Source: Microcaldota archaeon (GTDB taxonomy: Archaea > Micrarchaeota > Micrarchaeia > Anstonellales > Bilamarchaeaceae). From it: 43,541 bases of DNA. This document shows positions 25,001 to 30,601 of this stretch, in pieces. A program made the position numbers and the translations under genes. The stretch covers positions 1 to 43,541 of the forward strand of contig DAOVFD010000001.1 in the NCBI GenBank assembly GCA_030668565.1, read 5' to 3'. Numbering within the stretch: the first letter of the stretch is position 1; each line of letters opens with the position of its first letter. The notes under the pieces are model-generated. The model had not been told where the DNA came from. It saw nothing but the letters and a program-made list of their open reading frames with translations, and did not search any database.

Positions 25001-25205
25001 ACAGAAAGGGGTAAAACTTCCGAAAAGCGTGTATGATGATGCTCTAGTCGGTATTGGAACGCGGAACCCAGAAAGATGGAAAGATGCAGCAAATACTACA
25101 GCAAAAGAGATTACAAAATCAGCCAGAGAAAAAGAAGAGGAAGGTTATCAGCGAATGGTAAGCCAGGCAGAACGCTTAAAGAAGGAAAAGAAGAAGAGCG
25201 ATTAG
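22044..25205 (+). CDS. Large signal-peptide/single-TM protein with long cytoplasmic domain
   Basis: No family recognised. The 1053 residues start with a signal peptide (MSMLLLLAFSVAFA). An ectodomain of about 180 residues follows, with an early CIIC pair, a CPFC pair, further cysteines and a proline-rich end. One membrane helix (AFCLPLILIFALLGGALYYT, about 203-222) leads to a Gly-rich, strongly basic stretch (about 225-400). The rest, about 650 residues, is soluble, charged and helical, ending in a Lys-rich tail (RLKKEKKKSD). Topology is outside-in. It stands divergently upstream of the six-paralogue operon and has the same exported Cys-containing style, so it may be a further component. Codon use and base composition look like the surrounding genes. 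Confidence 0.8.
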   Translation: MNKKIIIMSMLLLLAFSVAFAAYEGEECIICDLMIDEPQSNMLLTEDKTAETYGIKLYYENYSNTPSRTSIENSMLFVYVVPAEGEKELLRIYTNEDGEALFDFSEYAAIAQEEQITYLFTIIYCPFCHPSDPGYPCGFDECVEYTGIEVPPGITGPDPISLIPLAEGVTEPTTEELNTRHFLPSSVSTTHVPPPQPESRVPAFCLPLILIFALLGGALYYTGRNPFAAFSLGTPRAGIGGRHIKYTPGGRGLSLSGSYIAQQMAGAVREGKAMKAYRKAKKAGDKEGMKEAAKGLVKPASWKNTLSFGLHGAIFGEKGGKAVAGAKGGVTESRGGIVGLIRRGKKMRGERRIKTKTAKSFTTPSGRKALGLEGGAKGRLKGWAKTTGEAMTHVLGGLLSKSFLSCFGLQGVAERMQKYVINKNATATARGDAESAVAAEDQQRIVNKLSKLVQEKKATEITVSGKTFYEMKEKGHTTRIDKEAWQKGDLKATETFSRGGVAIERSYSGGYALNEQTGEMEFTTPKLDTVSYTKEIDGKPITVTYGIEARDVPSFAGVEAMVPAEDHLKIIGVSGAEEIKQGTEAFQKVSDFAEKYNGKPISADVVAKTFAGMGIEKGVTISSMTNDLGAAQQKLDYAANNVVETQKTISLRTYNKTNPEFNDATKKIETKSNDVIVDTGKKALTLIANTPPDESTGGHFETQATRGWYREGGEIFSEKYEKPSEANVRGTEAIYSLGVTGLATMTKKEAIKAVETQLDKSGVTGARKTEAIATAKEIYKDARGSAVAWNNASTEAAVTYHKLNDITADALKPLYERGIKEPAVSPETKYDITHTTVISAVSSHLSAPEATQYKREEIGKAVIGAGGTTFAKTPEQKFLATSIRDGLYKMPKKPEMPVYEGVTKPKPEQMLDDWYKKLKIEERIIVDADLELMKNKKRAEELKNRMTVSDAEMRKWKDWEAKKKDIFYGDGQATAAVASLTVTSAIQKGVKLPKSVYDDALVGIGTRNPERWKDAANTTAKEITKSAREKEEEGYQRMVSQAERLKKEKKKSD

Positions 25206-25214
25206 GGTAACGAT

Positions 25215-25541
25215 ATGAAAACATTCGAGGTTTTGCGCACATCACCTGTTAAAAGGCTGAGGAGTCTCCTTACCTCAGGGAATCTCTGGTTGTATATCCT
25301 GTCGCTGATAAGGATTAACAAGAGGATTTATGCGTACAAGCTTGATGAGAAGATTGAGGAGGAGTATCTTTTCAAGCCGAATAAGGTAATGATATATGTT
25401 GTATTATATAAGCTTGAAAATGAGAAGCTGATAAAATCCGAATTCGAGGGAAGGAGAAAATACTATACTACAACAAAGAAGGGTATTGAGACTCTGGAAT
25501 TTGCAAAAGAGTATTTCAAAATCCTGTCCGATAAACTCTAA
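25215..25541 (+). CDS. PadR-like winged-helix transcriptional regulator
   Basis: The 108 residues fit a PadR-type winged helix. NLWLYILSLIRINKRIYAYK is the first helix, YVVLYKLENEKLIKSEFE is the recognition helix leading into the wing, and RRKYYTTTKKGIETL is the wing plus the characteristic K-K-G-I helix. Proteins of this family usually repress nearby genes. It lies 9 bp after the 1053-residue gene, so it may be co-transcribed with it. The palindrome at 20641 is a conceivable target, but there is no direct evidence. Confidence 0.75.
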   Translation: MKTFEVLRTSPVKRLRSLLTSGNLWLYILSLIRINKRIYAYKLDEKIEEEYLFKPNKVMIYVVLYKLENEKLIKSEFEGRRKYYTTTKKGIETLEFAKEYFKILSDKL

Positions 25542-25550
25542 GTGATAGTT

Positions 25551-26090
25551 ATGCGCATCGTAATAACAGGTACGCCTGGAACTGGTAAAACAAAGGTTGC
25601 AGAGGAATTGGCAGATATTCTTGGTATACAATTTATTTCCATAAGAAAAATTGTTGAAAAAGAGAAGATATTTGAAGTAAAAGGCAGGGAAAAAGTAGTG
25701 GATATAAAGTTGCTTGAAAAAATCCTGAAAAAAACGCTCAGAAACGAACGGAATTACGTGATTGAGGGACATCTTGCATGCGAAACCAAACTTCCGTGCG
25801 ATTATATTTTCGTTCTCAGAACCCATCCTAAAGAGCTTAAGAGGCGTTTGTCAGGAAGGAAGTACTCTGCAGCAAAAACAAGAGAAAATTTGCTTAGTGA
25901 AATGCTTGACTACTGTGTGCAAAGAACAAGTGAAGTTTACAGGAAAAAACCAATTGAAATAGATACTACTGGAAAAACAGTTGGGGCGACAGCCGGGAGG
26001 ATAGCCAAAATGATAAGAAATAAAAAGAAAAAAGGAGATAAGGTGGATTATTCAAAAGAGCTGCTGGGATATCTGAGGTTGACCGGATGA
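25551..26090 (+). CDS. AK6/Fap7-type adenylate kinase family NTPase
   Basis: The start is set at ATG 25551 (MRIVITGTPGTGKT), which has GTGAT five bases upstream; a GTG at 25542 is also in frame. The product is 179 residues long. The P-loop GTPGTGKT is at residues 7-14, ISIRKIVEK follows, then IEGHLACE and YIFVLRT as the Walker B-like region, and RLSGRKYSAAKTRENL matches the LID region. Members (archaeal Fap7 homologues) act in late small-subunit rRNA processing with uS11 and also show adenylate kinase activity. It follows the PadR-like gene closely and overlaps scpB by 4 bp (ATGA). Confidence 0.9.
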   Translation: MRIVITGTPGTGKTKVAEELADILGIQFISIRKIVEKEKIFEVKGREKVVDIKLLEKILKKTLRNERNYVIEGHLACETKLPCDYIFVLRTHPKELKRRLSGRKYSAAKTRENLLSEMLDYCVQRTSEVYRKKPIEIDTTGKTVGATAGRIAKMIRNKKKKGDKVDYSKELLGYLRLTG

Positions 26091-26542
26091 AAGAGGAAAA
26101 AAGACTTATTGAGGCTGCTTTGTTCATAAGCGCCAGACCTATGTCCCTTGAAGAATTCAGGACGCTTACCGGAGTAGGTGCACTGGGCTATCTCAAAAAA
26201 TCGATAACCGAACTGCAAAAGGAATACAATGAAAGAGACAGTGCGATAGAGATAATAGAAAGTGATGGAAAATATCTTATGCGGGTGAAAAACGACCATG
26301 TTGAGAGGGTAAAGGAGTTTGCCCAGGATACGGAAATAAGCAGGTCAGCGTTGAGGACCCTTGCTTTTATTTCAAAACATGACGGAATGCTCAAGTCACA
26401 ACTTGTAAAGAAGATGGGGACTCATGTTTATTATAATGTAAAAGAACTTACTAATGCGGGGTTCATAAAGCAGCAGAAGGCAGGCAGAAGCTCAAAGCTT
26501 CTCCTGACAGATAAATTCAGGACTTATTTTGAGAAAAAATGA
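26087..26542 (+). CDS. scpB: ScpB-family chromosome segregation/condensation protein
   Basis: ScpB is the winged-helix partner of the kleisin ScpA in SMC condensin complexes. The 151-residue protein has the typical opening (LIEAALFISARPMSLEEFRT), the second winged helix (RSALRTLAFISKHDGMLKSQ) and the terminal wing (GFIKQQKAGRSSKLLLT). It is slightly short for bacterial ScpB but normal for archaeal forms. The start overlaps the AK6 stop by 4 bp. No scpA or smc lies in the window. Its stop codon is immediately followed by the left 36-bp repeat next to fic. Confidence 0.85.
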   Translation: MKEEKRLIEAALFISARPMSLEEFRTLTGVGALGYLKKSITELQKEYNERDSAIEIIESDGKYLMRVKNDHVERVKEFAQDTEISRSALRTLAFISKHDGMLKSQLVKKMGTHVYYNVKELTNAGFIKQQKAGRSSKLLLTDKFRTYFEKK

Positions 26543-26544
26543 AA

Positions 26545-26580
26545 TTAGGCTAACAAATTATCTAGCCGTTGTTGGCCTAA
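26545..26580. repeat. Left 36-bp inverted-repeat element flanking fic
   Basis: Arms TTAGGCTAAC (26545-26554) and GTTGGCCTAA (26571-26580, one mismatch to a perfect inverted repeat) are separated by exactly 16 nt. Its first 15 bases, TTAGGCTAACAAATT, recur in the right element at 27560. It begins 2 bp after the scpB stop and includes the last codons and stop of fic. Confidence 0.75.
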
Positions 26581-27526
26581 CTCTTGAGCATTTTTCTATA
26601 AATGCTGAGAACACATAATCCACAAAATACTTCGGATTCTTGTTTTCAACAGATTTAATCAAAGCATTGAAATACTCTTCTTCGTTCTTTGAGATATTTA
26701 ACATCGGAAAATCAATGTCGTACAATGCTTTATTTAGTAGAAGACGACTTATTCTTTTGTTCCCGTCAATAAACGGATGAATCACATAAAACTTAAGATG
26801 CGCAAGAGCTGCTTTTTCTACAGGATAAATGCCTTGGGTTTTATTATACCACTCAATAAATTTGTTAATTTTTCTTGAGATCTCATTGGGCATGGCGGGC
26901 CTGAATCTTATTCTTGTACCTTTACCTGTTATTGTATCAAGCCTGAGGATATTCACCATTCTTCTTCTGAATTGTCCTGGCTCTGCATGTTCGAAATCGC
27001 GCATTATTATTTTATGAATGGATTTTATAGATGAAATAGACAATTTTTTCTTATTCTGTATTGCCTCAACGCCTTGAGTCATAGAAAGTGAAATATCCAA
27101 ATTCAAATCCTTGAGAATCTTTCTTTTTTTGGATAGACTTGCTGCTCTTTGTGCGTCATCCAATGTCACAGGAATTCCTTCAGTTATAAGTGTGGTATAG
27201 ACAAAGTTAGAAACTTCAATTTTTCCTACATCCTCGATTTGTGCATTGCTAAGCTTTCCTAGTTTATATTTATACCTTCTTCTTAATATCTCAGATACAA
27301 GAACCTGCTCTTCTGAGAGATAGTTAGTTTTAAAATTCTGGGCCAAATCAGATGCAGCGTTATGTATAAGTTTCTTTCTTGCATTTTTCAACTGTTTCTC
27401 TTTTGGTTTGGTTTTGCCTACATAAACCGAATATGTTCTAAGTTTTTCTGCTCTAAAGGTCAGATCTGCATAGTAATATCTTGCACCCTTTATTGTTTTT
27501 GTTCTAACCCGAGCATGTAATTCCAT
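26558..27526 (-). CDS. Fic-family protein (AMP/nucleotidyl transferase), self-inhibited type
   Basis: Fic proteins transfer AMP or related groups from nucleotides to target proteins; many are toxins. The core motif is HPFIDGNKRISR (250-261), containing catalytic His250, the anion-binding GN, and the Arg that binds phosphates. The Lys after GN differs from the most common GNGR. Upstream, TLITEG (112-117) fits the inhibitory motif S/T-x-x-x-E-G/N, placed N-terminal to the core as in class II Fic proteins, so the enzyme is probably held inactive without a separate antitoxin. The N-terminal 100 residues are basic and specific to this protein. A TATA box 27.5 nt upstream of the ATG indicates a leaderless message. 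The gene is a single unit framed by two 36-bp repeats between scpB and a tRNA gene. Confidence 0.92.
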   Translation of the reverse strand: MELHARVRTKTIKGARYYYADLTFRAEKLRTYSVYVGKTKPKEKQLKNARKKLIHNAASDLAQNFKTNYLSEEQVLVSEILRRRYKYKLGKLSNAQIEDVGKIEVSNFVYTTLITEGIPVTLDDAQRAASLSKKRKILKDLNLDISLSMTQGVEAIQNKKKLSISSIKSIHKIIMRDFEHAEPGQFRRRMVNILRLDTITGKGTRIRFRPAMPNEISRKINKFIEWYNKTQGIYPVEKAALAHLKFYVIHPFIDGNKRISRLLLNKALYDIDFPMLNISKNEEEYFNALIKSVENKNPKYFVDYVFSAFIEKCSRVRPTTAR

Positions 27527-27549
27527 ATAGTAATCTTGATGGAAAAGTA

Positions 27550-27556
27550 TTTTAAA
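27550..27556 (-). promoter_or_regulatory. TATA box of fic
   Basis: TTTTAAA with the TTTAAA centre at 27553.5, 27.5 nt upstream of the fic ATG (27526). The right 36-bp repeat starts 3 bp upstream of it, where it could affect TBP/TFB binding. Confidence 0.55.
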
Positions 27557-27559
27557 TAG

Positions 27560-27595
27560 TTAGGCTAACAAATTGTTGGTTGATAGTTAGCCTAA
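27560..27595. repeat. Right 36-bp inverted-repeat element flanking fic
   Basis: Perfect inverted repeat: arms TTAGGCTAAC (27560-27569) and GTTAGCCTAA (27586-27595) around a 16-nt spacer, the same geometry as the left element. The first 15 bases are identical to the left copy and in the same orientation. It lies between the fic promoter and the tRNA-Ser 3' end (15 bp away). Confidence 0.8.
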
Positions 27596-27610
27596 TCTCT
27601 GATAGAAAAG

Positions 27611-27736
27611 CGCCGAGGAGGAGATTTGAACTCCTAAGCCCTTACGGGCACCAGATCTCAAGTCCTCTTGAGAGAAGTGAACCGCAGTTCACCCGGATCT
27701 CAAGTCTGGCGCGTTACCGGATTCTGCCACCTCGGC
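27611..27736 (-). tRNA. tRNA-Ser(UGA) with 42-nt intron
   Basis: The acceptor strands GCCGAGG (5' end at 27736) and CCTCGGC pair perfectly. The discriminator is G (27611), as in archaeal tRNA-Ser, and CCA is not encoded. The T arm (AGGAG, loop TTCAAAT, CTCCT) and a long variable arm (GCCCGTAAGGGC) are clear. The anticodon stem CCAGA/TCTGG encloses the loop CTTGAGA, giving anticodon TGA (27700-27702). A 42-nt insertion interrupts the anticodon loop; with the usual 37/38 site the intron is 27657-27698. The mature tRNA would be 84 nt. Leu was considered because of the acceptor and variable-arm sequence, but the anticodon position and G73 favour Ser. An AT-rich TATTTTG about 26 nt upstream could be its promoter. 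The cognate SerRS is encoded at 33681. Confidence 0.9.
27657..27698 (-). other. tRNA-Ser intron bounded by 11-nt direct repeats
   Basis: The sequence GACTTGAGATC (sense strand) occurs at both ends of the insertion (27696-27706 and 27654-27664), so the excision point is ambiguous by up to 11 nt. Internally, GTGAAC and GTTCAC form a hairpin with a TGCG loop, and TCTCAAG can pair with the anticodon loop CTTGAGA. I could not fold a strict 4-bp bulge-helix-bulge at any of the equivalent positions, so a relaxed splice motif is likely. Confidence 0.65.
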
Positions 27737-27814
27737 TGAGGATAAGAATATAGCAAAATAGCATGATTGGTTTTTTAATTGTTATCTACGAAAGGATTTT
27801 TGCGGGTTGATTTC

Positions 27815-29059
27815 ATGAAACTGAAGGAAACAGATAGTGCAATCTATGGATTGCTCAGGGAAGAATTTGATTATCAGAAGAGTACCCTTAGACTGATAGC
27901 ATCAGAAAATTATACGAGTAAAGCCGTTATGGAGGCCACCGGTTCTGTTGCAACAAACAAATATGCCGAAGGTTATCCGGGAAAGAGATATTATGCAGGA
28001 AACCAGTACATAGACCAGATTGAGGAACTGGCAATAGAAAGAGCAAAGAAATTATTTAATGTGGGGCATGCAAATGTTCAGCCGCATTCAGGTTCATCCG
28101 CGAATATTGCTGCTTTTTTTTCATTTCTTGAGCCGGGTGACAAATTCATGGGGCTGGAACTGCCACATGGAGGACATCTTACCCATGGTTCACCGGTTAA
28201 TTTTTCAGGAAAATGGTTCAGGGCTGTTGCTTACGGAGTGGACAAGGAAACAGAAGCACTTGACTATGATGCGATAAAAAAACAGGCTATTGAAGAAAAA
28301 CCGAAACTGATAATCTGCGGTTATACTGCATATCCGCTCATGATAGATTTCAAGGCATTCAGGGAAATCTGCGATGAGGTTGGTGCGGTAATGATGGCTG
28401 ATATAAGCCATTTTGCAGGATTGGTTGCCGGCGGGGTTTACAATTCCCCTGCGCCCTACGCAGATGTGATAACATCAACAACGCATAAAACACTGCGGGG
28501 ACCAAGGGGGGCAATAATACTTGGACCTGAAGAAAACGGAAAGAAGATAGACAAAGGAGTATTCCCTGGAACACAAGGCGGGCCTCTTGAGCATGTGATA
28601 GCGGCAAAGGCGGTCTGTTTCCATGAAGCGATGCAACCGGAATTCAAGGAGTATGCTACGCAGATAGTGAAAAATGCGAAAGTACTTGCAGAAGAACTTG
28701 TTTCTTTGGGATTACGGCTTGTTGCAGGAAAAACAAATACGCATGTTCTGCTTGTGGACCTCAACCAGAAAGGGATAACCGGAAAGGATGCACAGGCAGC
28801 TCTTGAAGAAGCGGGAATAATAACAAACAGGAATACTATTCCTTTTGATACCCGCAGCCCGTTCGTAACAAGCGGATTGAGACTGGGAACGCCCGCGCTG
28901 ACAACAAGGGGAATGAAAGAAGATGAGATGAAGCACATAGCCCGGATGATTGTGAAGGTAATTGAAAATCCGAATGACAGCGAACTTAAACTCAAAGTAA
29001 GGAGTGAAGTGGAAGAGTTATGCGGCAAATTCCCTATTTACGGGGATGTCTCATATTAA
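27815..29059 (+). CDS. glyA: Serine hydroxymethyltransferase
   Basis: PLP enzyme converting serine and a tetrahydropterin cofactor to glycine and a one-carbon unit. The start is the ATG at 27815, preceded by GGTTGAT; a longer frame with a TTG at 27779 lacks support. The product is 414 residues long. It begins with the expected SHMT N terminus and LRLIASENYTS. The PLP lysine is Lys225 in STTHKTLRGPRG, PHGGHLTHG forms part of the active site, and TSGLRLGTPALTTRG lies near the C terminus. The spacing and length are normal. It follows tRNA-Ser divergently and feeds one-carbon units for purine synthesis, in line with prs and purC in the window. Confidence 0.97.
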   Translation: MKLKETDSAIYGLLREEFDYQKSTLRLIASENYTSKAVMEATGSVATNKYAEGYPGKRYYAGNQYIDQIEELAIERAKKLFNVGHANVQPHSGSSANIAAFFSFLEPGDKFMGLELPHGGHLTHGSPVNFSGKWFRAVAYGVDKETEALDYDAIKKQAIEEKPKLIICGYTAYPLMIDFKAFREICDEVGAVMMADISHFAGLVAGGVYNSPAPYADVITSTTHKTLRGPRGAIILGPEENGKKIDKGVFPGTQGGPLEHVIAAKAVCFHEAMQPEFKEYATQIVKNAKVLAEELVSLGLRLVAGKTNTHVLLVDLNQKGITGKDAQAALEEAGIITNRNTIPFDTRSPFVTSGLRLGTPALTTRGMKEDEMKHIARMIVKVIENPNDSELKLKVRSEVEELCGKFPIYGDVSY

Positions 29060-29147
29060 AATAAGGAAGAGTAAAAAAAGAAAGAAAGAATAATAAAACA
29101 GGACGACCTCATGGAGGACCGCCCCAACCTAGTCGCTGTAAATCAGA
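29060..29147. other. Gap between glyA and the Lys-rich microgene
   Basis: An A/G-rich tract on the plus strand (29061-29099) reads as a T-rich tract (with TTTTTTT) on the minus strand, a plausible transcription terminator for the microgene. An imperfect CCTC-ATG-GAGG hairpin at about 29107-29117 is too weak to call. No other gene is seen. Confidence 0.3.
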
Positions 29148-29237
29148 TTATCTCCTTCTTTTTTTCTTTTTAGTTGTTTTCTTTGTTGTCTTTTTCTTTT
29201 TTGCTTTCTTTTTTGTTTTTTTCTTTCTTGCTGCCAT
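29148..29237 (-). CDS. 29-residue Lys/Arg-rich microprotein
   Basis: A very short gene. From the ATG at 29237 to the TAA at 29148 it encodes 29 residues, 16 of them Lys and 4 Arg, with the rest mainly Ala and Thr; it begins MAARKKKTKKKAKKKKTTKK and ends RRR. A full ribosome binding site GAGGTGA (29245-29251) lies seven bases upstream, and a TATA box TTTATAAAA (29285-29293) precedes it. An overlapping 61-codon frame in the same strand has neither feature. The composition matches the basic tails of histones and other nucleic-acid-binding proteins, so DNA compaction or RNA binding is plausible. It is a simple low-complexity sequence, so homology alone could not prove it; the binding site and promoter are the evidence. 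Confidence 0.65.
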   Translation of the reverse strand: MAARKKKTKKKAKKKKTTKKTTKKKKRRR

Positions 29238-29284
29238 TTTTTTTTCACCTCAAATTTTAATGACAATATTACAACAAAAAATAG

Positions 29285-29293
29285 TTTTATAAA
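29285..29293 (-). promoter_or_regulatory. TATA box of the Lys-rich microgene
   Basis: TTTATAAAA on the minus strand predicts transcription from about 29262, leaving a leader of roughly 25 nt that contains the GAGGTGA binding site. Confidence 0.5.
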
Positions 29294-29485
29294 GTTATTT
29301 GTAATTTTTACCAAAAAAGCGGGTTTTTGAAAGTTTTTTGCGCAAAAAAATTAAAAATTGAAAAAAAATTTACAAAAAATTATTTTGATTTGCTTTTTTT
29401 CGTTTCAGATTAAATTTATAAAAATCAAAAATAAATTTAAAAGCGGCTGTAGTCTAGGAAACTTTACTGATGTTTTTGAGTAACC
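29294..29485. other. AT-rich intergenic region, no gene seen
   Basis: Very AT-rich with A and T runs. A 16-bp perfect palindrome TTTTTTGCGCAAAAAA lies at 29334-29349. A TATA-like AATTTAAAAG at about 29431-29440 could start a leader or small RNA around 29463, but no recognisable RNA structure follows. No open frame with a ribosome binding site was found. Confidence 0.4.
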
Positions 29486-29513
29486 TAATGTTATATAAAT
29501 CTAACGTTATATA
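29486..29513 (+). promoter_or_regulatory. Promoter with direct-repeat operator before the membrane/XRE pair
   Basis: TAATGTTATATA (29486-29497) and TAACGTTATATA (29502-29513) are 12-bp direct repeats with one difference, offset by 16 nt. The first contains the likely TATA box TTATATAAAT (29491-29500), which predicts transcription from about 29522 and a leader with GGTGAT. The second copy would sit between box and start, a repressor position; the XRE protein encoded downstream is the natural candidate. Confidence 0.45.
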
Positions 29514-29532
29514 TTTTTAACATGGTGATGTG

Positions 29533-29916
29533 ATGAATGTATATACGCTGATAAGAGACCTAGTGGGATTCGTCGCGCTTTTTATTATATTTCCCGCATT
29601 TGTATTTCTACCCATTGAATTTTTTATAATTTTAATGTTCCCAGTATGGATAATTCTTCTAATAGCAGGTATTTTCTTACATCTAACCAAAAAGAAGATG
29701 GTCTTCGATGAAAGAATGACAAGGATAAGTGCAACGAGCCATGTATACGCGATGCTGATAACAATGATATGGGGTGCTGTACTCATTTTTGTAGCTAAAT
29801 ATTTTGATATTGGGTGGCTGACAGTTCCTCTCGCAGTATATAGTATTATTTTAGTGCTTGTATTAACATCGAGGATATTTTTTGAGATAATGGTGAGATT
29901 ACCCGAAAGAGAGTAA
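29533..29916 (+). CDS. Four-TM membrane protein paired with an XRE regulator (DUF2178-like)
   Basis: Starts at ATG 29533 (GTG at 29530 also possible), with GGTGAT just upstream. The 127 residues have four predicted membrane helices: about 8-25, 30-50, 73-93 and 98-120. A cytoplasmic loop after the second helix reads KKMVFDERMTRISATS, which matches the DER-R-I pattern of DUF2178-type proteins. In many archaea and Firmicutes such proteins are encoded directly before a small Cro/CI regulator, as here. The function of the family is unknown; regulation of the DNA-binding partner at the membrane is a common suggestion. Confidence 0.75.
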   Translation: MNVYTLIRDLVGFVALFIIFPAFVFLPIEFFIILMFPVWIILLIAGIFLHLTKKKMVFDERMTRISATSHVYAMLITMIWGAVLIFVAKYFDIGWLTVPLAVYSIILVLVLTSRIFFEIMVRLPERE

Positions 29917-29921
29917 GTGAT

Positions 29922-30122
29922 ATGATATCCAATCTAAAGAAAGCAAGGGAAATGGCAGGTCTGACCCAGCAACAACTAGCCGAAAAGGTTGGGGTCTTAA
30001 GACAAACTATATTATTTCTGGAAAAAGGAGAGTATAATCCCTCTCTTAGACTGGCTTATAAGATCTCAAAAATAGTGAAAGTACCCATCGACAAATTGTT
30101 CTCTTTTGAAGATGAGGAATGA
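29922..30122 (+). CDS. XRE-family (Cro/CI-like) transcriptional regulator
   Basis: A 66-residue single helix-turn-helix protein. The HTH is LTQQQLAEKVGVLRQTILFL (residues 14-33) followed by EKGEYNPSLRLAYKISKIV and PIDKLFSFED, the signature of the small YozG-like regulators. It begins five bases after the membrane protein stop, with GTGAT before the ATG, so the two are translated together. Auto-repression through the repeated TAAYGTTATATA sites in front of the pair is likely. The gene abuts the convergent nusG with no intervening base. Confidence 0.92.
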   Translation: MISNLKKAREMAGLTQQQLAEKVGVLRQTILFLEKGEYNPSLRLAYKISKIVKVPIDKLFSFEDEE

Positions 30123-30578
30123 TTAGTCTTCCATCTGGGAAGCTTTCTGGAATATCTTCACCATCTTGCTCTTGACCGTTATCGGGATAGGAACTGCCAC
30201 CTCAACAAGTTCAACGGTTATTTCATCGTGCGGCTCATCCACTTTCACAACCTTTGCACGCTCCCCCTTGAAAGGTCCTGAAGACATTTCCACAAGGTCC
30301 CCGACTTCGATTGTAAGTGTCGGCTGTTTGGTAAGAACAAGCAGTTTTTCTATTTCTTTGTTCTCTATCGGGGTTTTAAGGAATCCCTTAACATGCCTCA
30401 CTCTCTGTATGAGCTTTGCAAGTATGTTCTTGTCAGGAACTTCAACAAATAAGTATCCTTTTATATTTTCTATATATACTATTGAATAAACATCGAGTTT
30501 TTCCGCCCTGGCTTTTTTTTCAAGCATCTGTGCTATTATTTTTTCCTGGCCGGAAGTTACACGGATTGTATATATCAT
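30123..30578 (-). CDS. nusG: Transcription elongation factor NusG/Spt5
   Basis: Archaeal Spt5 binds the RNA polymerase clamp and increases processivity. The start is the ATG at 30578 (MIYTIRVTSGQEK), with GGTGA upstream; another ATG at 30605 overlaps the secE stop but would add nine atypical residues. The NGN domain spans about residues 1-85 and the KOW domain about 95-140 (VGDLVEMSSGPFKGERAKVV). Length and domain order are normal. It follows ftsZ and secE, the usual archaeal order. A downstream L11 gene, often next in line, is not present; the XRE gene lies there instead. Confidence 0.95.
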   Translation of the reverse strand: MIYTIRVTSGQEKIIAQMLEKKARAEKLDVYSIVYIENIKGYLFVEVPDKNILAKLIQRVRHVKGFLKTPIENKEIEKLLVLTKQPTLTIEVGDLVEMSSGPFKGERAKVVKVDEPHDEITVELVEVAVPIPITVKSKMVKIFQKASQMED

Positions 30579-30601
30579 TAAGTTCACCTGCCCATACTTT
30601 A

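Noticed and set aside
27611..27736. Assignment of the tRNA as Leu(GAG)
   Set aside because: Acceptor and variable-arm sequence resemble a Leu tRNA, but the seven-base loop places TGA at positions 34-36 and the discriminator is G, both pointing to Ser.
28456..29028. 190-codon minus-strand frame opposite glyA
   Set aside because: Shadow frame of a conserved enzyme; Ser/Phe-rich translation typical of antisense reading.
29107..29125. Hairpin CCTC-ATG-GAGG downstream of glyA
   Set aside because: Only four contiguous base pairs; not enough for a terminator or structured RNA call.
29129..29314. 61-codon minus-strand frame in the Lys-rich gap
   Set aside because: It lacks a ribosome binding site and runs through the promoter of the 29-codon frame, which has both a perfect GAGGTGA and a TATA box.
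29440..29490. Possible C/D-box small RNA in the AT-rich gap
   Set aside because: A CTGATG string is present, but no proper C box (RTGATGA) and D box pair at usable spacing was found.
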